Assembly: GCF_009847015.1 (NCBI RefSeq)
Contig: NZ_WVEM01000001.1
Coordinates: 310,001-374,000 of the forward strand
Length of the DNA stretch: 64,000 nucleotides
Source: Sunxiuqinia indica
GTDB lineage: Bacteria; Bacteroidota; Bacteroidia; Bacteroidales; Prolixibacteraceae
Reading direction: 5' to 3'
In this document: positions 1-9,552 of the stretch, piece after piece
Layout of the letters: the number at the start of each line of letters is the position of its first letter
Numbering within the stretch: the first letter of the stretch is position 1
Program-made: the position numbers and the translations under genes
The notes under the pieces: model-generated
Told to the model about the DNA's origin: nothing
Database searches by the model: none
The model's input: only the letters and a program-made list of their open reading frames with translations

Positions 1-875
1 TTTCAGGAACTGGAAAAACAACTTTGTCAACTGACTCAAGCCGCCAGTTAATTGGTGATGACGAGCACGGTTGGGATGATGATGGTGTATTCAACTTTGA
101 AGGTGGATGTTATGCAAAAACCATCAACCTGGATAAAGAAGCCGAGCCCGAAATTTTTGGTGCTATAAAGCGCGATGCATTGTTGGAAAATGTTACTGTT
201 GATGAAAATGGTAAAATTGATTTCACTGATGGCTCAGTAACACAAAATACACGGGTTTCATATCCGATTAACCACATCGAAAATATTGCTGTTCCTTCAA
301 AAGCAGGACATGCTAAAAAAGTAATTTTCCTTTCTGCTGATGCTTTTGGTGTGTTGCCTCCTGTATCAAAATTGACTCCAGAACAAACAAAATACCATTT
401 CCTATCAGGATTTACCGCTAAGCTTGCTGGTACTGAGCGCGGTGTTACGGCTCCTCAGCCAACTTTTTCTGCTTGTTTTGGTGCTGCATTCTTAACACTT
501 CACCCTACACAGTATGGTGCTGAGTTAGTGAAAAAAATGGAAGCGCATGGAGCTGAGGCTTACTTGGTAAATACAGGATGGAATGGTACCGGAAAACGGA
601 TCTCAATTAAAGATACTCGCGGTATTATCAATGCAATTTTGGATGGTTCTATCGAGAAGGCAGAAACGAAAACAGTTCCTGTTTTCAACTTGGAAGTTCC
701 TACTGCTTTGCCAGGAGTTGATCCTAACATTCTTGACCCACGCGATACTTACGCTGATGTTAAAGAATGGGAAGCAAAAGCTCAGGATTTAGGTGGGCGT
801 TTTGTTAAAAACTTTGAGAAGTATACTGACAACGAAGAAGGTAAGGCATTGGTTGCTGCCGGTCCTCAATTGTAA
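1..875 (+). CDS. pckA: Phosphoenolpyruvate carboxykinase (ATP), 3' part
   Basis: Reversible conversion of oxaloacetate plus ATP to PEP plus CO2, a cytoplasmic step of gluconeogenesis or of fermentative CO2 fixation. The reading frame is open from base 3, so the gene is cut by the window edge; roughly the last 290 of the usual ~535 residues are present. The first visible residues form the P-loop SGTGKTTLS. They are followed by the [17 protein letters not shown] metal and nucleotide region and the TGWNGTGKR motif typical of ATP-type PckA. The C-terminus ends normally at TAA and is followed by a strong terminator. In anaerobic Bacteroidota this enzyme usually runs toward oxaloacetate on the route to succinate/propionate; that is family knowledge, not visible here. 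Confidence 0.97.
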   Translation, partial: SGTGKTTLSTDSSRQLIGDDEHGWDDDGVFNFEGGCYAKTINLDKEAEPEIFGAIKRDALLENVTVDENGKIDFTDGSVTQNTRVSYPINHIENIAVPSKAGHAKKVIFLSADAFGVLPPVSKLTPEQTKYHFLSGFTAKLAGTERGVTAPQPTFSACFGAAFLTLHPTQYGAELVKKMEAHGAEAYLVNTGWNGTGKRISIKDTRGIINAILDGSIEKAETKTVPVFNLEVPTALPGVDPNILDPRDTYADVKEWEAKAQDLGGRFVKNFEKYTDNEEGKALVAAGPQL

Positions 876-902
876 GAGATTACATTTTATTACTATATTT
901 GA

Positions 903-930
903 GCCCTACCAATTCGGTAGGGCTTTTTTT
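903..930 (+). terminator. Rho-independent terminator after pckA
   Basis: An 8-bp perfect stem (GCCCTACC / GGTAGGGC) with a 5-nt loop, followed at once by seven T. It lies 27 bases after the pckA stop. Confidence 0.92.
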
Positions 931-957
931 GTGCTTAAAGTGTAGGTGATTTTGCAG

Positions 958-2388
958 ATGAAGGTTTTCAAAGATAGGCAGGTTCTCGTTTTGTTTTTAA
1001 TTACGGCAGTCGTACTCCGTCTTTTCAGTTTTTTTACCAGTGTGCTTGATCATGATGAATCTACCTATTTAATAATAGGAAGAGATTTGCTGAATGGAAA
1101 ATTGCTTTACTATGATGTTATTGATAGTAAGCCAGTAGGGATATTTGCAATCTATGCCTTCATGGGCCTTCTGTTTGGACATTCAATTGTAATGAGCCGG
1201 TTGTTTGTTGCTCTTATTGTCGGAGTGACTGCTCACTTGCTTTTTCTCGTTTCAAAGAAAATATTGAATAATCAACCAGCGGCACTGGCCACTGGATTTA
1301 TTTATATTTGTTGTACGTCTACTTGGAACTATTTTGGATTATCTCCTAATACGGAGTTATTCTTCAACTTTTTTACAGCCTTCTCTTTGCTTTTTTTATT
1401 GAAAAAGAGCTCAATTCGATATGGGGTGGCAGGTGTACTTATGGGAATTGGTTTTATTATTAAGTATCTGGTTCTTTTCGATTTCGTCGCTCTAATGTCT
1501 TTTCTATTGGTATATGAAATTATGCAGCGCCGAAGTCGGTTTTCGTGTAAGGATTTTTTACCCTTTCTGTTCTCAGGTGTTGGGTTTGCATTACCTTTTT
1601 TGATGGTAAATCTATATTTCTTTGTCGGAAATTATTTTGAACATTTTAGATTTATTACTTACGATTTGCCGGGAAGGTACATGCAGCAAGGCACAACCTG
1701 GCGATTTGTAAAACTGTTACTCGACTTTTCGGGACGATTTTTCCCGGTTACGTTCTTGATATTTTATGTGTTGTTTTCGAAACAAAAGCTACTTAAGCCA
1801 AGATACAAGTATTTAGTCAATTATTGGATTGCCGCTATATTATTGGCAATCTATCTTCCGGGAAAAGGATTTAGTCACTATGCAATTCAATTGATGATTC
1901 CAATAAGTCTTATTGTAGGTGTGGCTTTTCATTCGGAATTTCGGTTAGGTAAATATGCTCGTTTTTTCTTTCGGGGTAAGACTGGCATGTCTTTTGGCAT
2001 TTTATTGTTACTGGTCATTCAGGTTGTTGGAATACGGGGGAAAATAGTTCGTCCGGATGAACCAGAGGTAATTGCAGACTACTTACAAAAGCGAATTACT
2101 CATGAAGACAATGTTTTTGTGGCTAATTATGAGCAAATTGTGTATTTATTACTAGAAAAAGAGTGTCCCACAAAGTATGTGCATTCATCCATACTGAATT
2201 CACCTCATCTCTCAATGGCTTTCAATGTTAATCCGGAATTGGAACTAATTGAAGTGCTCAAGAAAAAGCCCAAGTATATTCTCATTGAAAATAAATTCGA
2301 GTTACTTGAAAAGATGATTCATTCGGATTATATTTTAGAAAGGAGCTTTTTTAATGAAAAGGTAAGAGCCTACAGACGGGTGCTGTAG
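958..2388 (+). CDS. GT39-like polytopic membrane glycosyltransferase
   Basis: Probable dolichyl-/polyprenyl-phosphate-dependent sugar transferase of the GT-C fold (PMT/ArnT-like, family 39), acting at the outer face of the inner membrane. The N-terminal helix is followed by the diagnostic acidic loop LDHDEStYLIIGRDLLNG and then DxKPVG, the pattern of the first extracytoplasmic loop in PMT_2 proteins. About ten further hydrophobic segments follow, and a soluble C-terminal ~100 residues carries a conserved-looking ILIENKFELLEKMI stretch. An in-frame GTG lies at 946; I prefer the ATG at 958, because only four residues precede it and the GTG has no better leader. It is a single gene between a terminator and a convergent gene. 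Donor and acceptor cannot be told from the sequence. Confidence 0.75.
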   Translation: MKVFKDRQVLVLFLITAVVLRLFSFFTSVLDHDESTYLIIGRDLLNGKLLYYDVIDSKPVGIFAIYAFMGLLFGHSIVMSRLFVALIVGVTAHLLFLVSKKILNNQPAALATGFIYICCTSTWNYFGLSPNTELFFNFFTAFSLLFLLKKSSIRYGVAGVLMGIGFIIKYLVLFDFVALMSFLLVYEIMQRRSRFSCKDFLPFLFSGVGFALPFLMVNLYFFVGNYFEHFRFITYDLPGRYMQQGTTWRFVKLLLDFSGRFFPVTFLIFYVLFSKQKLLKPRYKYLVNYWIAAILLAIYLPGKGFSHYAIQLMIPISLIVGVAFHSEFRLGKYARFFFRGKTGMSFGILLLLVIQVVGIRGKIVRPDEPEVIADYLQKRITHEDNVFVANYEQIVYLLLEKECPTKYVHSSILNSPHLSMAFNVNPELELIEVLKKKPKYILIENKFELLEKMIHSDYILERSFFNEKVRAYRRVL

Positions 2389-2404
2389 CATTTCTCTACT
2401 GATT

Positions 2405-3268
2405 TTATTCGTTTATAATCTCATTGAGTGATTCGTCAAGGGTAGGATAAATGAATTTGAAATTTTGCTGAATCAAATGCTGAGGCACAACTACCGGACT
2501 TTTCAAAATTAGATTCGAAGCTTTACCGAAAAGTAAGCGTAATGCGACAGCAGGAACTTGAAAAAATGCCGGACGACTTATTTTCTTTGCAAGGTTTTTT
2601 GTGAATTCCTGATTCGAAGTTTGTTCCGGAGCTACTAAATTGTATATACCCGAATATGATTCGTCAGTAAGTGCGATTTCAAAAGCTTGCAGTACATCAT
2701 CAATATGAATAAACGGGAAAGCTTGTTTGCCGTTACCTATTTTTCCACCAATCCCTAGTTTGAAAACAGGTAGCAGACGATTCATAAATGGTGAGTTCTT
2801 GCCGATTACAATGCCTGATCTGAAAATAATACGCCGGATATCTTCTGGTAGCCCAACCAATGCATCCTCCCAATCATCAATCACGCGAGCTGCAAAATGA
2901 TTTGCATACCTGGTACTTGTTTCATCGTGAGATAATTCATCTCGGTAAATACCAATGGCCGATATTGACACAACTATTCCAGGTCTGTCAGCATGTTTTA
3001 TTGCGTTAATGGCCTTAACCAGATTTTGGGTTGTTTGCACACGACTGTTGTATATAACTGATTTATTTTTTTTGGTCCAACGCTGAATAATCGGAGCTCC
3101 TGCCAAATTAATTACTGCATCTGTTTCGTGCAGCTTTTCAGCGAGTAATTGATAATCTCCATATAACAGTTCGCGGTCAATCCTGATAATTTGAACATTC
3201 CGTTGGTTTAGCTTTTCAATTATGTTTGTTCCAATATATCCTCCCGATCCGGTAATTGCAATTCTCAT
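2405..3268 (-). CDS. TIGR01777 family NAD(P)-dependent epimerase
   Basis: Extended short-chain dehydrogenase/epimerase of the YfcH/SulA-like family. The N-terminus carries the Rossmann motif TGSGGYIGTNI, followed by INLAGAPI and the VSISAIGIY segment. The FIHIDDVLQAFEIAL stretch and a C-terminal ~50-residue DUF1731-like tail (VPAVALRLLFG, LIQQNFKF) mark the TIGR01777 group. Length (287) is normal for it. The physiological substrate of this family is unknown. It runs convergent to the upstream glycosyltransferase, with only 16 bases between stops, and divergent from the PBP gene. Confidence 0.85.
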   Translation of the reverse strand: MRIAITGSGGYIGTNIIEKLNQRNVQIIRIDRELLYGDYQLLAEKLHETDAVINLAGAPIIQRWTKKNKSVIYNSRVQTTQNLVKAINAIKHADRPGIVVSISAIGIYRDELSHDETSTRYANHFAARVIDDWEDALVGLPEDIRRIIFRSGIVIGKNSPFMNRLLPVFKLGIGGKIGNGKQAFPFIHIDDVLQAFEIALTDESYSGIYNLVAPEQTSNQEFTKNLAKKISRPAFFQVPAVALRLLFGKASNLILKSPVVVPQHLIQQNFKFIYPTLDESLNEIINE

Positions 3269-3369
3269 ACTTCTGTTTTTATCTAATTGTTAGTTTTAAG
3301 ACAATCTTAGTAACTGAAAAGTTTTTGAATGTAAGTACAACATCCGGCTATTGAATCGTTTTATTTATC

Positions 3370-3377
3370 TAATTTTG
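3370..3377 (+). promoter_or_regulatory. -7 box (TAATTTTG) for the PBP gene
   Basis: Matches the Bacteroidota -7 consensus TAnnTTTG and ends 19 bases before the ATG at 3396. A TTG at 3351-3353 could serve as -33 element; the 16-base gap is slightly short. Confidence 0.5.
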
Positions 3378-3395
3378 TTTTTAAAATAGATTTTA

Positions 3396-5786
3396 ATGGC
3401 GACAAAAAGGTCAAAAAAGATACCATCCCAAAAGAGAAAACCAATACGAAAAAAACAAAAACGATCATCGAAAGCAAAAAAGAGAAATGTCTGGATGTTT
3501 CTGCTTAAGCTTTTTGCTGTTGGTTTTATTCTCTTTTTTATATTCTTCATGGCTGTTTATTTGGGATTTACAGGCCATGTTCCGAGTTCCAATCAGTTGA
3601 ATGATATCAAAAACCCACAGGCATCAGAAGTATTCTCAGAGGATGGTCGGTTACTCGGTCGCTATTATATTGAGAATCGGAGCAACGTTCAATTTGATGA
3701 AATATCACCTAATGTAATCAATGCACTGATTGCTACAGAGGATGCTCGTTTTTATGAACACCGCGGGATTGATGAGATTGCGCTTATGCGTGTACTTTTC
3801 AAAACGATCTTGCTACAGGATAAAAGTGCTGGCGGCGGAAGTACTTTGAGTCAGCAGGTTGCTAAAAACTTATTTCCACGAAATGATTTGTGGGTGTTTA
3901 GTATGCCGGTTAATAAACTGCGCGAGGCAATTATTGCCTATCGTTTGGAGCGCATTTATACCAAGGAAGAAATTCTGACACTATATCTGAATACGGTTCC
4001 GTTTGGAGAAAACATTTTTGGTATTGAGGTCGCTGCAGAACGATTCTTCAGCAAAAGTCCTAAAAACCTTACCGTAGATGAATCAGCGGTGTTGGTTGGT
4101 ATGCTGAAAGCCAACTACAGCTACAATCCCCGAATTAATCCTGAACGTTCGAAAGAACGGCGCAATGTGGTCATCAATCAAATGATCGCAAATGGCTTTC
4201 TGGAAGAAGCACAAGGAGCGGTTTTTAAGGAGAAGCCTCTGGGTGTAAAATACCGACGGATTTCTTACAACGAAGGGCCGGCACCGTATTTTGTCGAGAT
4301 GCTAAAGTCGGAATTGATGGAGTGGTGCTCAAACAATACCAAAGAAAACGGTGAACCATATAATTTATTTACCGATGGTCTGCGGGTTAAAACAACCCTG
4401 AATTACGATTTCCAGTATTTTGCGCAACAATCGGTGAAAGAGTACATGGAAAACTTACAAAATGTATTTGATAACCACTGGGGGAAAACCGAGCCATGGA
4501 GAGGGAAACCGAACATTTTGAAGAGTGCAATACATCGTTCGGAGCGCTATAAGAAGATGACTAAAGCTGGCAAAACGCAAGAGCAGATTGATCAGGCTTT
4601 CAATTCGAAGATAAAGACAACTTTTTTTACCTACCAAGGACTCGAACAGGTTGAAACAACCCCTCTTGATTCAATTAAACACTATTTACGCTTACTTAAT
4701 GCCGGTTTTTTAGCAATTGAACCATCAACAGGAGCCCTAAAAGCATGGGTTGGGGGGATTGATTTTCGCTTTTTTAAATACGATCATGTTTTGTCAGCGC
4801 GTCAGGTTGGTTCTACATTTAAGCCGTTTGTTTACTTAGCAGCTCTTGAAGACGGACAAAGCCCATTTGAGTATTACCCAAATGAAAAGAAAGTCTATGA
4901 AGATTATCAGGATTGGTCGCCGAGTAATTCACACGGAGAGTATACGGGGTATTATTCAATGGAAGGGGCGTTGAGTCAGTCATTAAATACAGTTGCAGTT
5001 GATGTAATGATGAAAACAGGCATCGAGAAAACGATTGAGACTTGTCGGGAATTGGGATTAGAAGCTGATTTGCCCGAATTTCCCTCTTTAGCGCTTGGTG
5101 TAGCTTCAATTAGTTTGAAGGACTTGCTTTTTGCTTATGCAACCATGTTAAATCAAGGAACTCGTGTTGAACCCAATTACCTTGTTTCAATCAGTGATAA
5201 CAAAGGCAACAGGCTGGTTGAATATAAACGGGAACCAGCCACCCGAACTTCGTTGAATGGTGTCAATTGTCAGATTATTACCCACATGCTCGAATCGGTT
5301 GTGAATGGTGGTACGGGGAGCTCGATCCGAAATACCTATCAAATTTCTGGCGATTTTGCCGGTAAAACAGGGACAACGCAAAATCAGTCTGACGGATGGT
5401 TCATTGGCCTCACTCCTGAATTGGTAACTGGTTGCTGGGTTGGAGCTGAAGATCCTGGAATTCATTTCCGCACAATAAAATATGGACAAGGAGCATACAT
5501 GGCTTTACCAATTGTAGGTAAGTTTTACAGTAAGCTTTATCGTGATGCTCGATATAAAACGATGCAGTATGCTGATTTTCCAAGTTTGGATAACGGGCTA
5601 TTGGCCGATCTGGCAATTCCTCACTACCGGGAGTTTTATGATTTGGATGATAAAGACAATTTGATTGAACGAATATTTGCCGGAAAATCGAAAGAAGAGA
5701 AGTTGAAAGAGGTTAAAAATCCGGAGAAGAAAGAAAAGAAAAAAGTTTGGGAAGTAATCAAGGGAATTTTCAAAAAGAAAAAATAG
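3396..5786 (+). CDS. Class A penicillin-binding protein (PBP1A-like)
   Basis: Bifunctional peptidoglycan glycosyltransferase/transpeptidase anchored in the inner membrane. A Lys/Arg-rich cytoplasmic N-terminus (residues 1-31) is followed by one membrane helix (about 32-58). The GT51 domain shows the catalytic motif ATEDARFYEHRGID with its glutamate near residue 115, then GGGSTLSQQVAKNLFP. The transpeptidase domain shows SxxK in GSTFKPF near residue 472, SLN (SQSLNTVAV) and KTGT near residue 657. Length (796) fits PBP1A of Bacteroidota. The C-terminus ends in a Lys-rich tail. It is directly followed by two ClC genes on the same strand, but with a separate promoter box between them. Confidence 0.96.
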   Translation: MATKRSKKIPSQKRKPIRKKQKRSSKAKKRNVWMFLLKLFAVGFILFFIFFMAVYLGFTGHVPSSNQLNDIKNPQASEVFSEDGRLLGRYYIENRSNVQFDEISPNVINALIATEDARFYEHRGIDEIALMRVLFKTILLQDKSAGGGSTLSQQVAKNLFPRNDLWVFSMPVNKLREAIIAYRLERIYTKEEILTLYLNTVPFGENIFGIEVAAERFFSKSPKNLTVDESAVLVGMLKANYSYNPRINPERSKERRNVVINQMIANGFLEEAQGAVFKEKPLGVKYRRISYNEGPAPYFVEMLKSELMEWCSNNTKENGEPYNLFTDGLRVKTTLNYDFQYFAQQSVKEYMENLQNVFDNHWGKTEPWRGKPNILKSAIHRSERYKKMTKAGKTQEQIDQAFNSKIKTTFFTYQGLEQVETTPLDSIKHYLRLLNAGFLAIEPSTGALKAWVGGIDFRFFKYDHVLSARQVGSTFKPFVYLAALEDGQSPFEYYPNEKKVYEDYQDWSPSNSHGEYTGYYSMEGALSQSLNTVAVDVMMKTGIEKTIETCRELGLEADLPEFPSLALGVASISLKDLLFAYATMLNQGTRVEPNYLVSISDNKGNRLVEYKREPATRTSLNGVNCQIITHMLESVVNGGTGSSIRNTYQISGDFAGKTGTTQNQSDGWFIGLTPELVTGCWVGAEDPGIHFRTIKYGQGAYMALPIVGKFYSKLYRDARYKTMQYADFPSLDNGLLADLAIPHYREFYDLDDKDNLIERIFAGKSKEEKLKEVKNPEKKEKKKVWEVIKGIFKKKK

Positions 5787-5815
5787 TTTCTCCCCGATTT
5801 TAGACTGCCTTTTAT

Positions 5816-5823
5816 TATTTTTG
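5816..5823 (+). promoter_or_regulatory. -7 box (TATTTTTG) immediately before first ClC gene
   Basis: TAnnTTTG match ending only 7 bases before the ATG at 5831. If active, the transcript would start at or next to the start codon, giving a nearly leaderless mRNA. Confidence 0.4.
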
Positions 5824-5830
5824 CGAACAA

Positions 5831-7612
5831 ATGGAGAATAAGCAGTCTTTAATTGTTCGTTTTCACCGTTGGCGTTTACGGCACTTGAGCGAACGCCACT
5901 TTGTGGTGATTCTGAGTGTGGTTGTTGGTATTATTGCCGGAATTGCAGCAACGATAATTAAAAATGCTGTTTGGCTGACGCAACGATTAGTGCACAATAT
6001 ATCGCTGGGGCATTATGTTGAAAATTACATCTACCTAATTCTTCCAATTACAGGGATTTTCATCACTGTTTTGTTTATTACCTATATTATAAAAAAACCG
6101 GTTCGTCATGGTATTCCCAATGTTTTGCACAGTATTTCAATGCGCCAGGGCGAACTGAGTAGACACAACCTGTTTTCATCGGTAATAACTTCTGCATTTA
6201 CTGTGGGCTTTGGTGGTTCTGTTGGGTTAGAAGGACCCACCGTTGCTACCGGAGCAGCTTACGGATCCTGGATTTCAAAAGTATTCAGACTTAATTACAA
6301 GAATACCATATTGATGCTTGCCTGTGCTTCTGCCGGAGCAATGGCAGCTATTTTTAAGGCACCCATTGCTGCCATTGTTTTTGCGGTTGAAGTTATTATG
6401 ATCGACCTGACTACCTTTAGTTTGGTTCCTCTCTTATTGGCATCTTCATCAGCGGTATTGACTTCTTACTTTTTTATGGGGCAAGACGTACTTTATCCAT
6501 TTAATGTTGAGACCAGCTTCGAACTGTCAGACCTTCCATACTATATTGTTCTAGGAATATTTGCCGGATTGATTTCGGCATATTTCACCAAAATGTACTT
6601 ATACATTGAAAAACTTTTTGAGGGGTTTAGTACAAAGCGAATACGACTTACGGTTGGTGGATTGAGCTTGGGAATTTTGATTTTCTTTTTCCCAGCACTT
6701 TATGGAGAGGGCTACGAAGCCATCAATATGTGTTTAGAAGGAGATTTAGGATATTTGTACGATGATTCGATCTTTTACAGCTTTAAAGGAGAAATGTGGA
6801 GTATGTTCGTATTGATTATAGCTGTAATTCTTTTAAAAATTGTTGCCACTTCAATAACCTTTGGTAGTGGTGGTATTGGCGGTATTTTTGCCCCAACACT
6901 TTTTATGGGTGTTAATTCTGGAATGCTTTTCGCACAATTTGTCAACATGACTGGGTTAAAACAATTAAATGTAAATAACTTCGCACTGATTGGAATGTCC
7001 GGATTAATAGGCGGAGTTTTGCAAGCTCCGTTAACCGGTATTTTCTTGATTGCTGATATTTCCGGTGGCTATAAATTATTTGTACCATTAATGATCGTGT
7101 CAACTTTTGCATACCTTACGGTTAAAGCGTTTACATCAAATTCTGTTTACCATATTCAGCTGGCAAAGCGAAAGGAACTAATGACTCATGATAAAGACCT
7201 CAATGTAATTCGAATGATGGAAGTGAAAAAGTTAGTTGAAACTGACTTTCTTGTGCTGCGACCAAACTCAACTTTAGGCGATCTGGCTGAAGCAATTTCC
7301 AAGGCACACCGGAATTTATTCCCCATTGTTGACGAAGATGGTTATTTGAAAGGAATGGTGAAAATGGATGACGTGAGACATTTGATTTTCCGTCAAGAGC
7401 TTTACGATAAGGTTCATGTTAGTCATTTGATGTATTTGCCTGAGCATTCAATTTCAACGTCTGATTCGATGGAACAGGTTGTTGAGAAATTTGAGTCAAG
7501 TGAACGTTATAATCTGGCAGTAATCGATCAGGGCAAATACATTGGTTTTATATCCAGAGCTCGCGTTTTTTCGACATACAGAAAGCGAATGGCACATTTA
7601 TCACACGATTAA
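5831..7612 (+). CDS. ClC-family chloride channel/transporter with CBS pair (copy 1)
   Basis: Inner-membrane anion channel or transporter of the ClC family, with an N-terminal membrane domain (~1-430) and a C-terminal CBS pair (~460-590) that usually senses adenine nucleotides. Selectivity-region motifs are visible: RHGIPNVLHS (family GSGIP), GGSVGLEGPT (family GREGP, the external gating glutamate kept near residue 133), FGSGGIGGIFAPTLF, and the tyrosine in GGYKLFVP. At the position of the internal proton glutamate of E. coli ClC (FIIEEM) this protein has FAVEVI. The second glutamate is therefore valine, as in channel-type rather than exchanger-type ClCs. It is followed after 13 bases by a paralogue. 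Confidence 0.93.
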   Translation: MENKQSLIVRFHRWRLRHLSERHFVVILSVVVGIIAGIAATIIKNAVWLTQRLVHNISLGHYVENYIYLILPITGIFITVLFITYIIKKPVRHGIPNVLHSISMRQGELSRHNLFSSVITSAFTVGFGGSVGLEGPTVATGAAYGSWISKVFRLNYKNTILMLACASAGAMAAIFKAPIAAIVFAVEVIMIDLTTFSLVPLLLASSSAVLTSYFFMGQDVLYPFNVETSFELSDLPYYIVLGIFAGLISAYFTKMYLYIEKLFEGFSTKRIRLTVGGLSLGILIFFFPALYGEGYEAINMCLEGDLGYLYDDSIFYSFKGEMWSMFVLIIAVILLKIVATSITFGSGGIGGIFAPTLFMGVNSGMLFAQFVNMTGLKQLNVNNFALIGMSGLIGGVLQAPLTGIFLIADISGGYKLFVPLMIVSTFAYLTVKAFTSNSVYHIQLAKRKELMTHDKDLNVIRMMEVKKLVETDFLVLRPNSTLGDLAEAISKAHRNLFPIVDEDGYLKGMVKMDDVRHLIFRQELYDKVHVSHLMYLPEHSISTSDSMEQVVEKFESSERYNLAVIDQGKYIGFISRARVFSTYRKRMAHLSHD

Positions 7613-7625
7613 GCAAAATTTAATA

Positions 7626-9395
7626 ATGTTGGGGATTGACAAGATTGATTTAAAATCATTGGCGAAACAGCTAATGGGTAAGAAAAGGCTATACTGGATA
7701 AGCTTCATAATTGGAGTTGTCAGTGGATTGGCTGCGTTAATCTTAAAAAAATTAATTCACTTTATTGGAGAACAGTTAGTTGGCCACTTTGTTACGACCG
7801 ATGAAAATTTTCTGTATCTGGCCTTTCCTTTAATCGGAATTGCGATCACGGTGCTGATTATTCGGTATTTTATTAAAGATGATATTGGACACGGCGTCGC
7901 TAAAATTTTGTCTTCAATTTCAAATAATAAAGGAAAGATTAAGTCGCACAATTCTTTTTCTTCCATGATTACCAGTAGTTTCACGATTGGGTTTGGTGGA
8001 TCAGTAGGAGCTGAGGCTCCCGTGGTATTGACGGGAGCTTCGATTGGCGCAAACCTGGCTCGCTTCTTTAAACTCGGACATGCCGATGTTATCTTAATGA
8101 TTGGATGTGGAGCTACCGGAGCTATTGCCGGAATTTTTAAAGCACCAATTGCTGGCATCGTCTTTACCTTGGAAGTACTAATGCTTGATTTAACCATGGC
8201 TTCACTGGTTCCTTTATTAATATCGGGGATTACTGCTGCAGTAATTAGCGTTTATTTTATGGGTGATGTTGCGCTATTCAAGTTCAATCTGATCCACACT
8301 TTTCAGGCCGATCAGGTTCCTTTTTATATCGCCTTGGGTATTTTTGCAGGCTTTGTATCCTTGTATTTTACAAGAGTCGCGATGTGGGTAGAACAAGTTA
8401 TGAAAGGTATCGAAAAGCAGTGGCTTCGTATGGTTTACGGTGGAACTGCTCTTGGAGTTTTGATCTTTCTCTTTCCGCCACTTTGGGGTGAAGGCTATAA
8501 TTCCATAAACAAAGTGTTTAACGAACTTGGTCTGGAATTGTTAGACAATTCCTTATTTTACGGTTTGCGCGATAATCCTTGGTTTTTTGTTGTCTTTTTA
8601 GTGCTTTTATTAGGCTTTAAAGTAATTGCCATGGCAGTTACCACTGCTAGTGGTGGAATCGGTGGAATTTTCGCACCAACACTTTTTGTAGGAGCCATTG
8701 GTGGTTATTTTATGGCTTTCTTTCTGAATCTCGTCTTTGGGCTAAATTTACCACTCGATAACTTTGCATTGGCAGGTATGGGAGCGATGATGGCGAGTGT
8801 TATGCATGCGCCCTTGCTGGGTATTTTTTTAACTGCCGAAATCACAGGAGGCTATGAACTTTTCTTTCCTTTAATCATTGCATCGTTGGTCGCTTATATT
8901 ACAATAGTCCGATTCGAAGAACACTCGATATATACGAAGCGATTAGCCCTCGATGGAAAGTTGGTAACGCATCATAAGGATAAAGCGGTTCTTCACTTTA
9001 TGGAAGTTCAGGATTTGATTGAAACTGATTTCGAAATTATTTCTCCCGAGGCAACTTTGGGAGATCTAACCAAGTCTATTTCCAAGTCGAAGCGCGATCT
9101 TTTTCCGGTGGTTGATGCCAGTGGAGTTATGCGTGGAATGATTAAAATGAATGATATAAGAGATATCATTTTTAATCAGGATTTGTACGAAACTGTTTAT
9201 GTAAAAGACTTAATGTACATGCCCGAGTATTTTATTTCACCCGGGGATACCATGCATGTTGTTGCTGAAAAATTTGAAACGAGTGGACGTTTCAATCTAG
9301 CAGTTATCGATAATGGGAAATACATTGGATTTATCTCCCGGGCTAAAGTATTTTCGAACTACCGAAATACCGTGCGTACTTTTTCGCATGATTAA
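7626..9395 (+). CDS. ClC-family chloride channel/transporter with CBS pair (copy 2)
   Basis: Tandem paralogue of the preceding gene with the same layout: membrane domain, then two CBS motifs (for example LGDLTKSISKSKRDLFPVV). The two copies read as clearly homologous along their whole length but are well diverged. The ATG at 7626 is chosen because it lies just after the previous stop and gives a protein of the same length as its neighbour (589 against 593). An upstream in-frame ATG at 7542 would overlap copy 1. Selectivity motifs differ from copy 1: GHGVAKILSS instead of RHGIPN, and GAEAPVV instead of GLEGPTV, with the external glutamate kept. FTLEVL again replaces the internal proton glutamate by valine. 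Probably cotranscribed with copy 1, perhaps forming a heterodimer; that is inference. Confidence 0.92.
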   Translation: MLGIDKIDLKSLAKQLMGKKRLYWISFIIGVVSGLAALILKKLIHFIGEQLVGHFVTTDENFLYLAFPLIGIAITVLIIRYFIKDDIGHGVAKILSSISNNKGKIKSHNSFSSMITSSFTIGFGGSVGAEAPVVLTGASIGANLARFFKLGHADVILMIGCGATGAIAGIFKAPIAGIVFTLEVLMLDLTMASLVPLLISGITAAVISVYFMGDVALFKFNLIHTFQADQVPFYIALGIFAGFVSLYFTRVAMWVEQVMKGIEKQWLRMVYGGTALGVLIFLFPPLWGEGYNSINKVFNELGLELLDNSLFYGLRDNPWFFVVFLVLLLGFKVIAMAVTTASGGIGGIFAPTLFVGAIGGYFMAFFLNLVFGLNLPLDNFALAGMGAMMASVMHAPLLGIFLTAEITGGYELFFPLIIASLVAYITIVRFEEHSIYTKRLALDGKLVTHHKDKAVLHFMEVQDLIETDFEIISPEATLGDLTKSISKSKRDLFPVVDASGVMRGMIKMNDIRDIIFNQDLYETVYVKDLMYMPEYFISPGDTMHVVAEKFETSGRFNLAVIDNGKYIGFISRAKVFSNYRNTVRTFSHD

Positions 9396-9502
9396 ACGCA
9401 ACGGGAATAACGATCAACTGAATGGAACGGACAGCGTATACCCGAATAACTGCTGGCTGTTGAGAATGAGTGCAACCGATATTCGATATCAATAAAATGG
9501 GT

Positions 9503-9510
9503 TAACTTTG
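9503..9510 (+). promoter_or_regulatory. -7 box (TAACTTTG) for LytTR gene
   Basis: TAnnTTTG match 43-50 bases before the preferred start at 9553. No convincing -33 TTG at the right distance. Confidence 0.4.
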
Positions 9511-9552
9511 AGTGAGTGATGAATCATAGGCGAATACAAAAAAGACGTGCGG

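Noticed and set aside
7542-7625. Upstream extension of the second ClC gene
   Set aside because: It would overlap the first ClC gene by 71 bases; the ATG at 7626 gives the family length.
9313-9495. 60-codon ORF overlapping the end of the second ClC gene
   Set aside because: Mostly inside a real gene in another frame, with no recognisable protein features.
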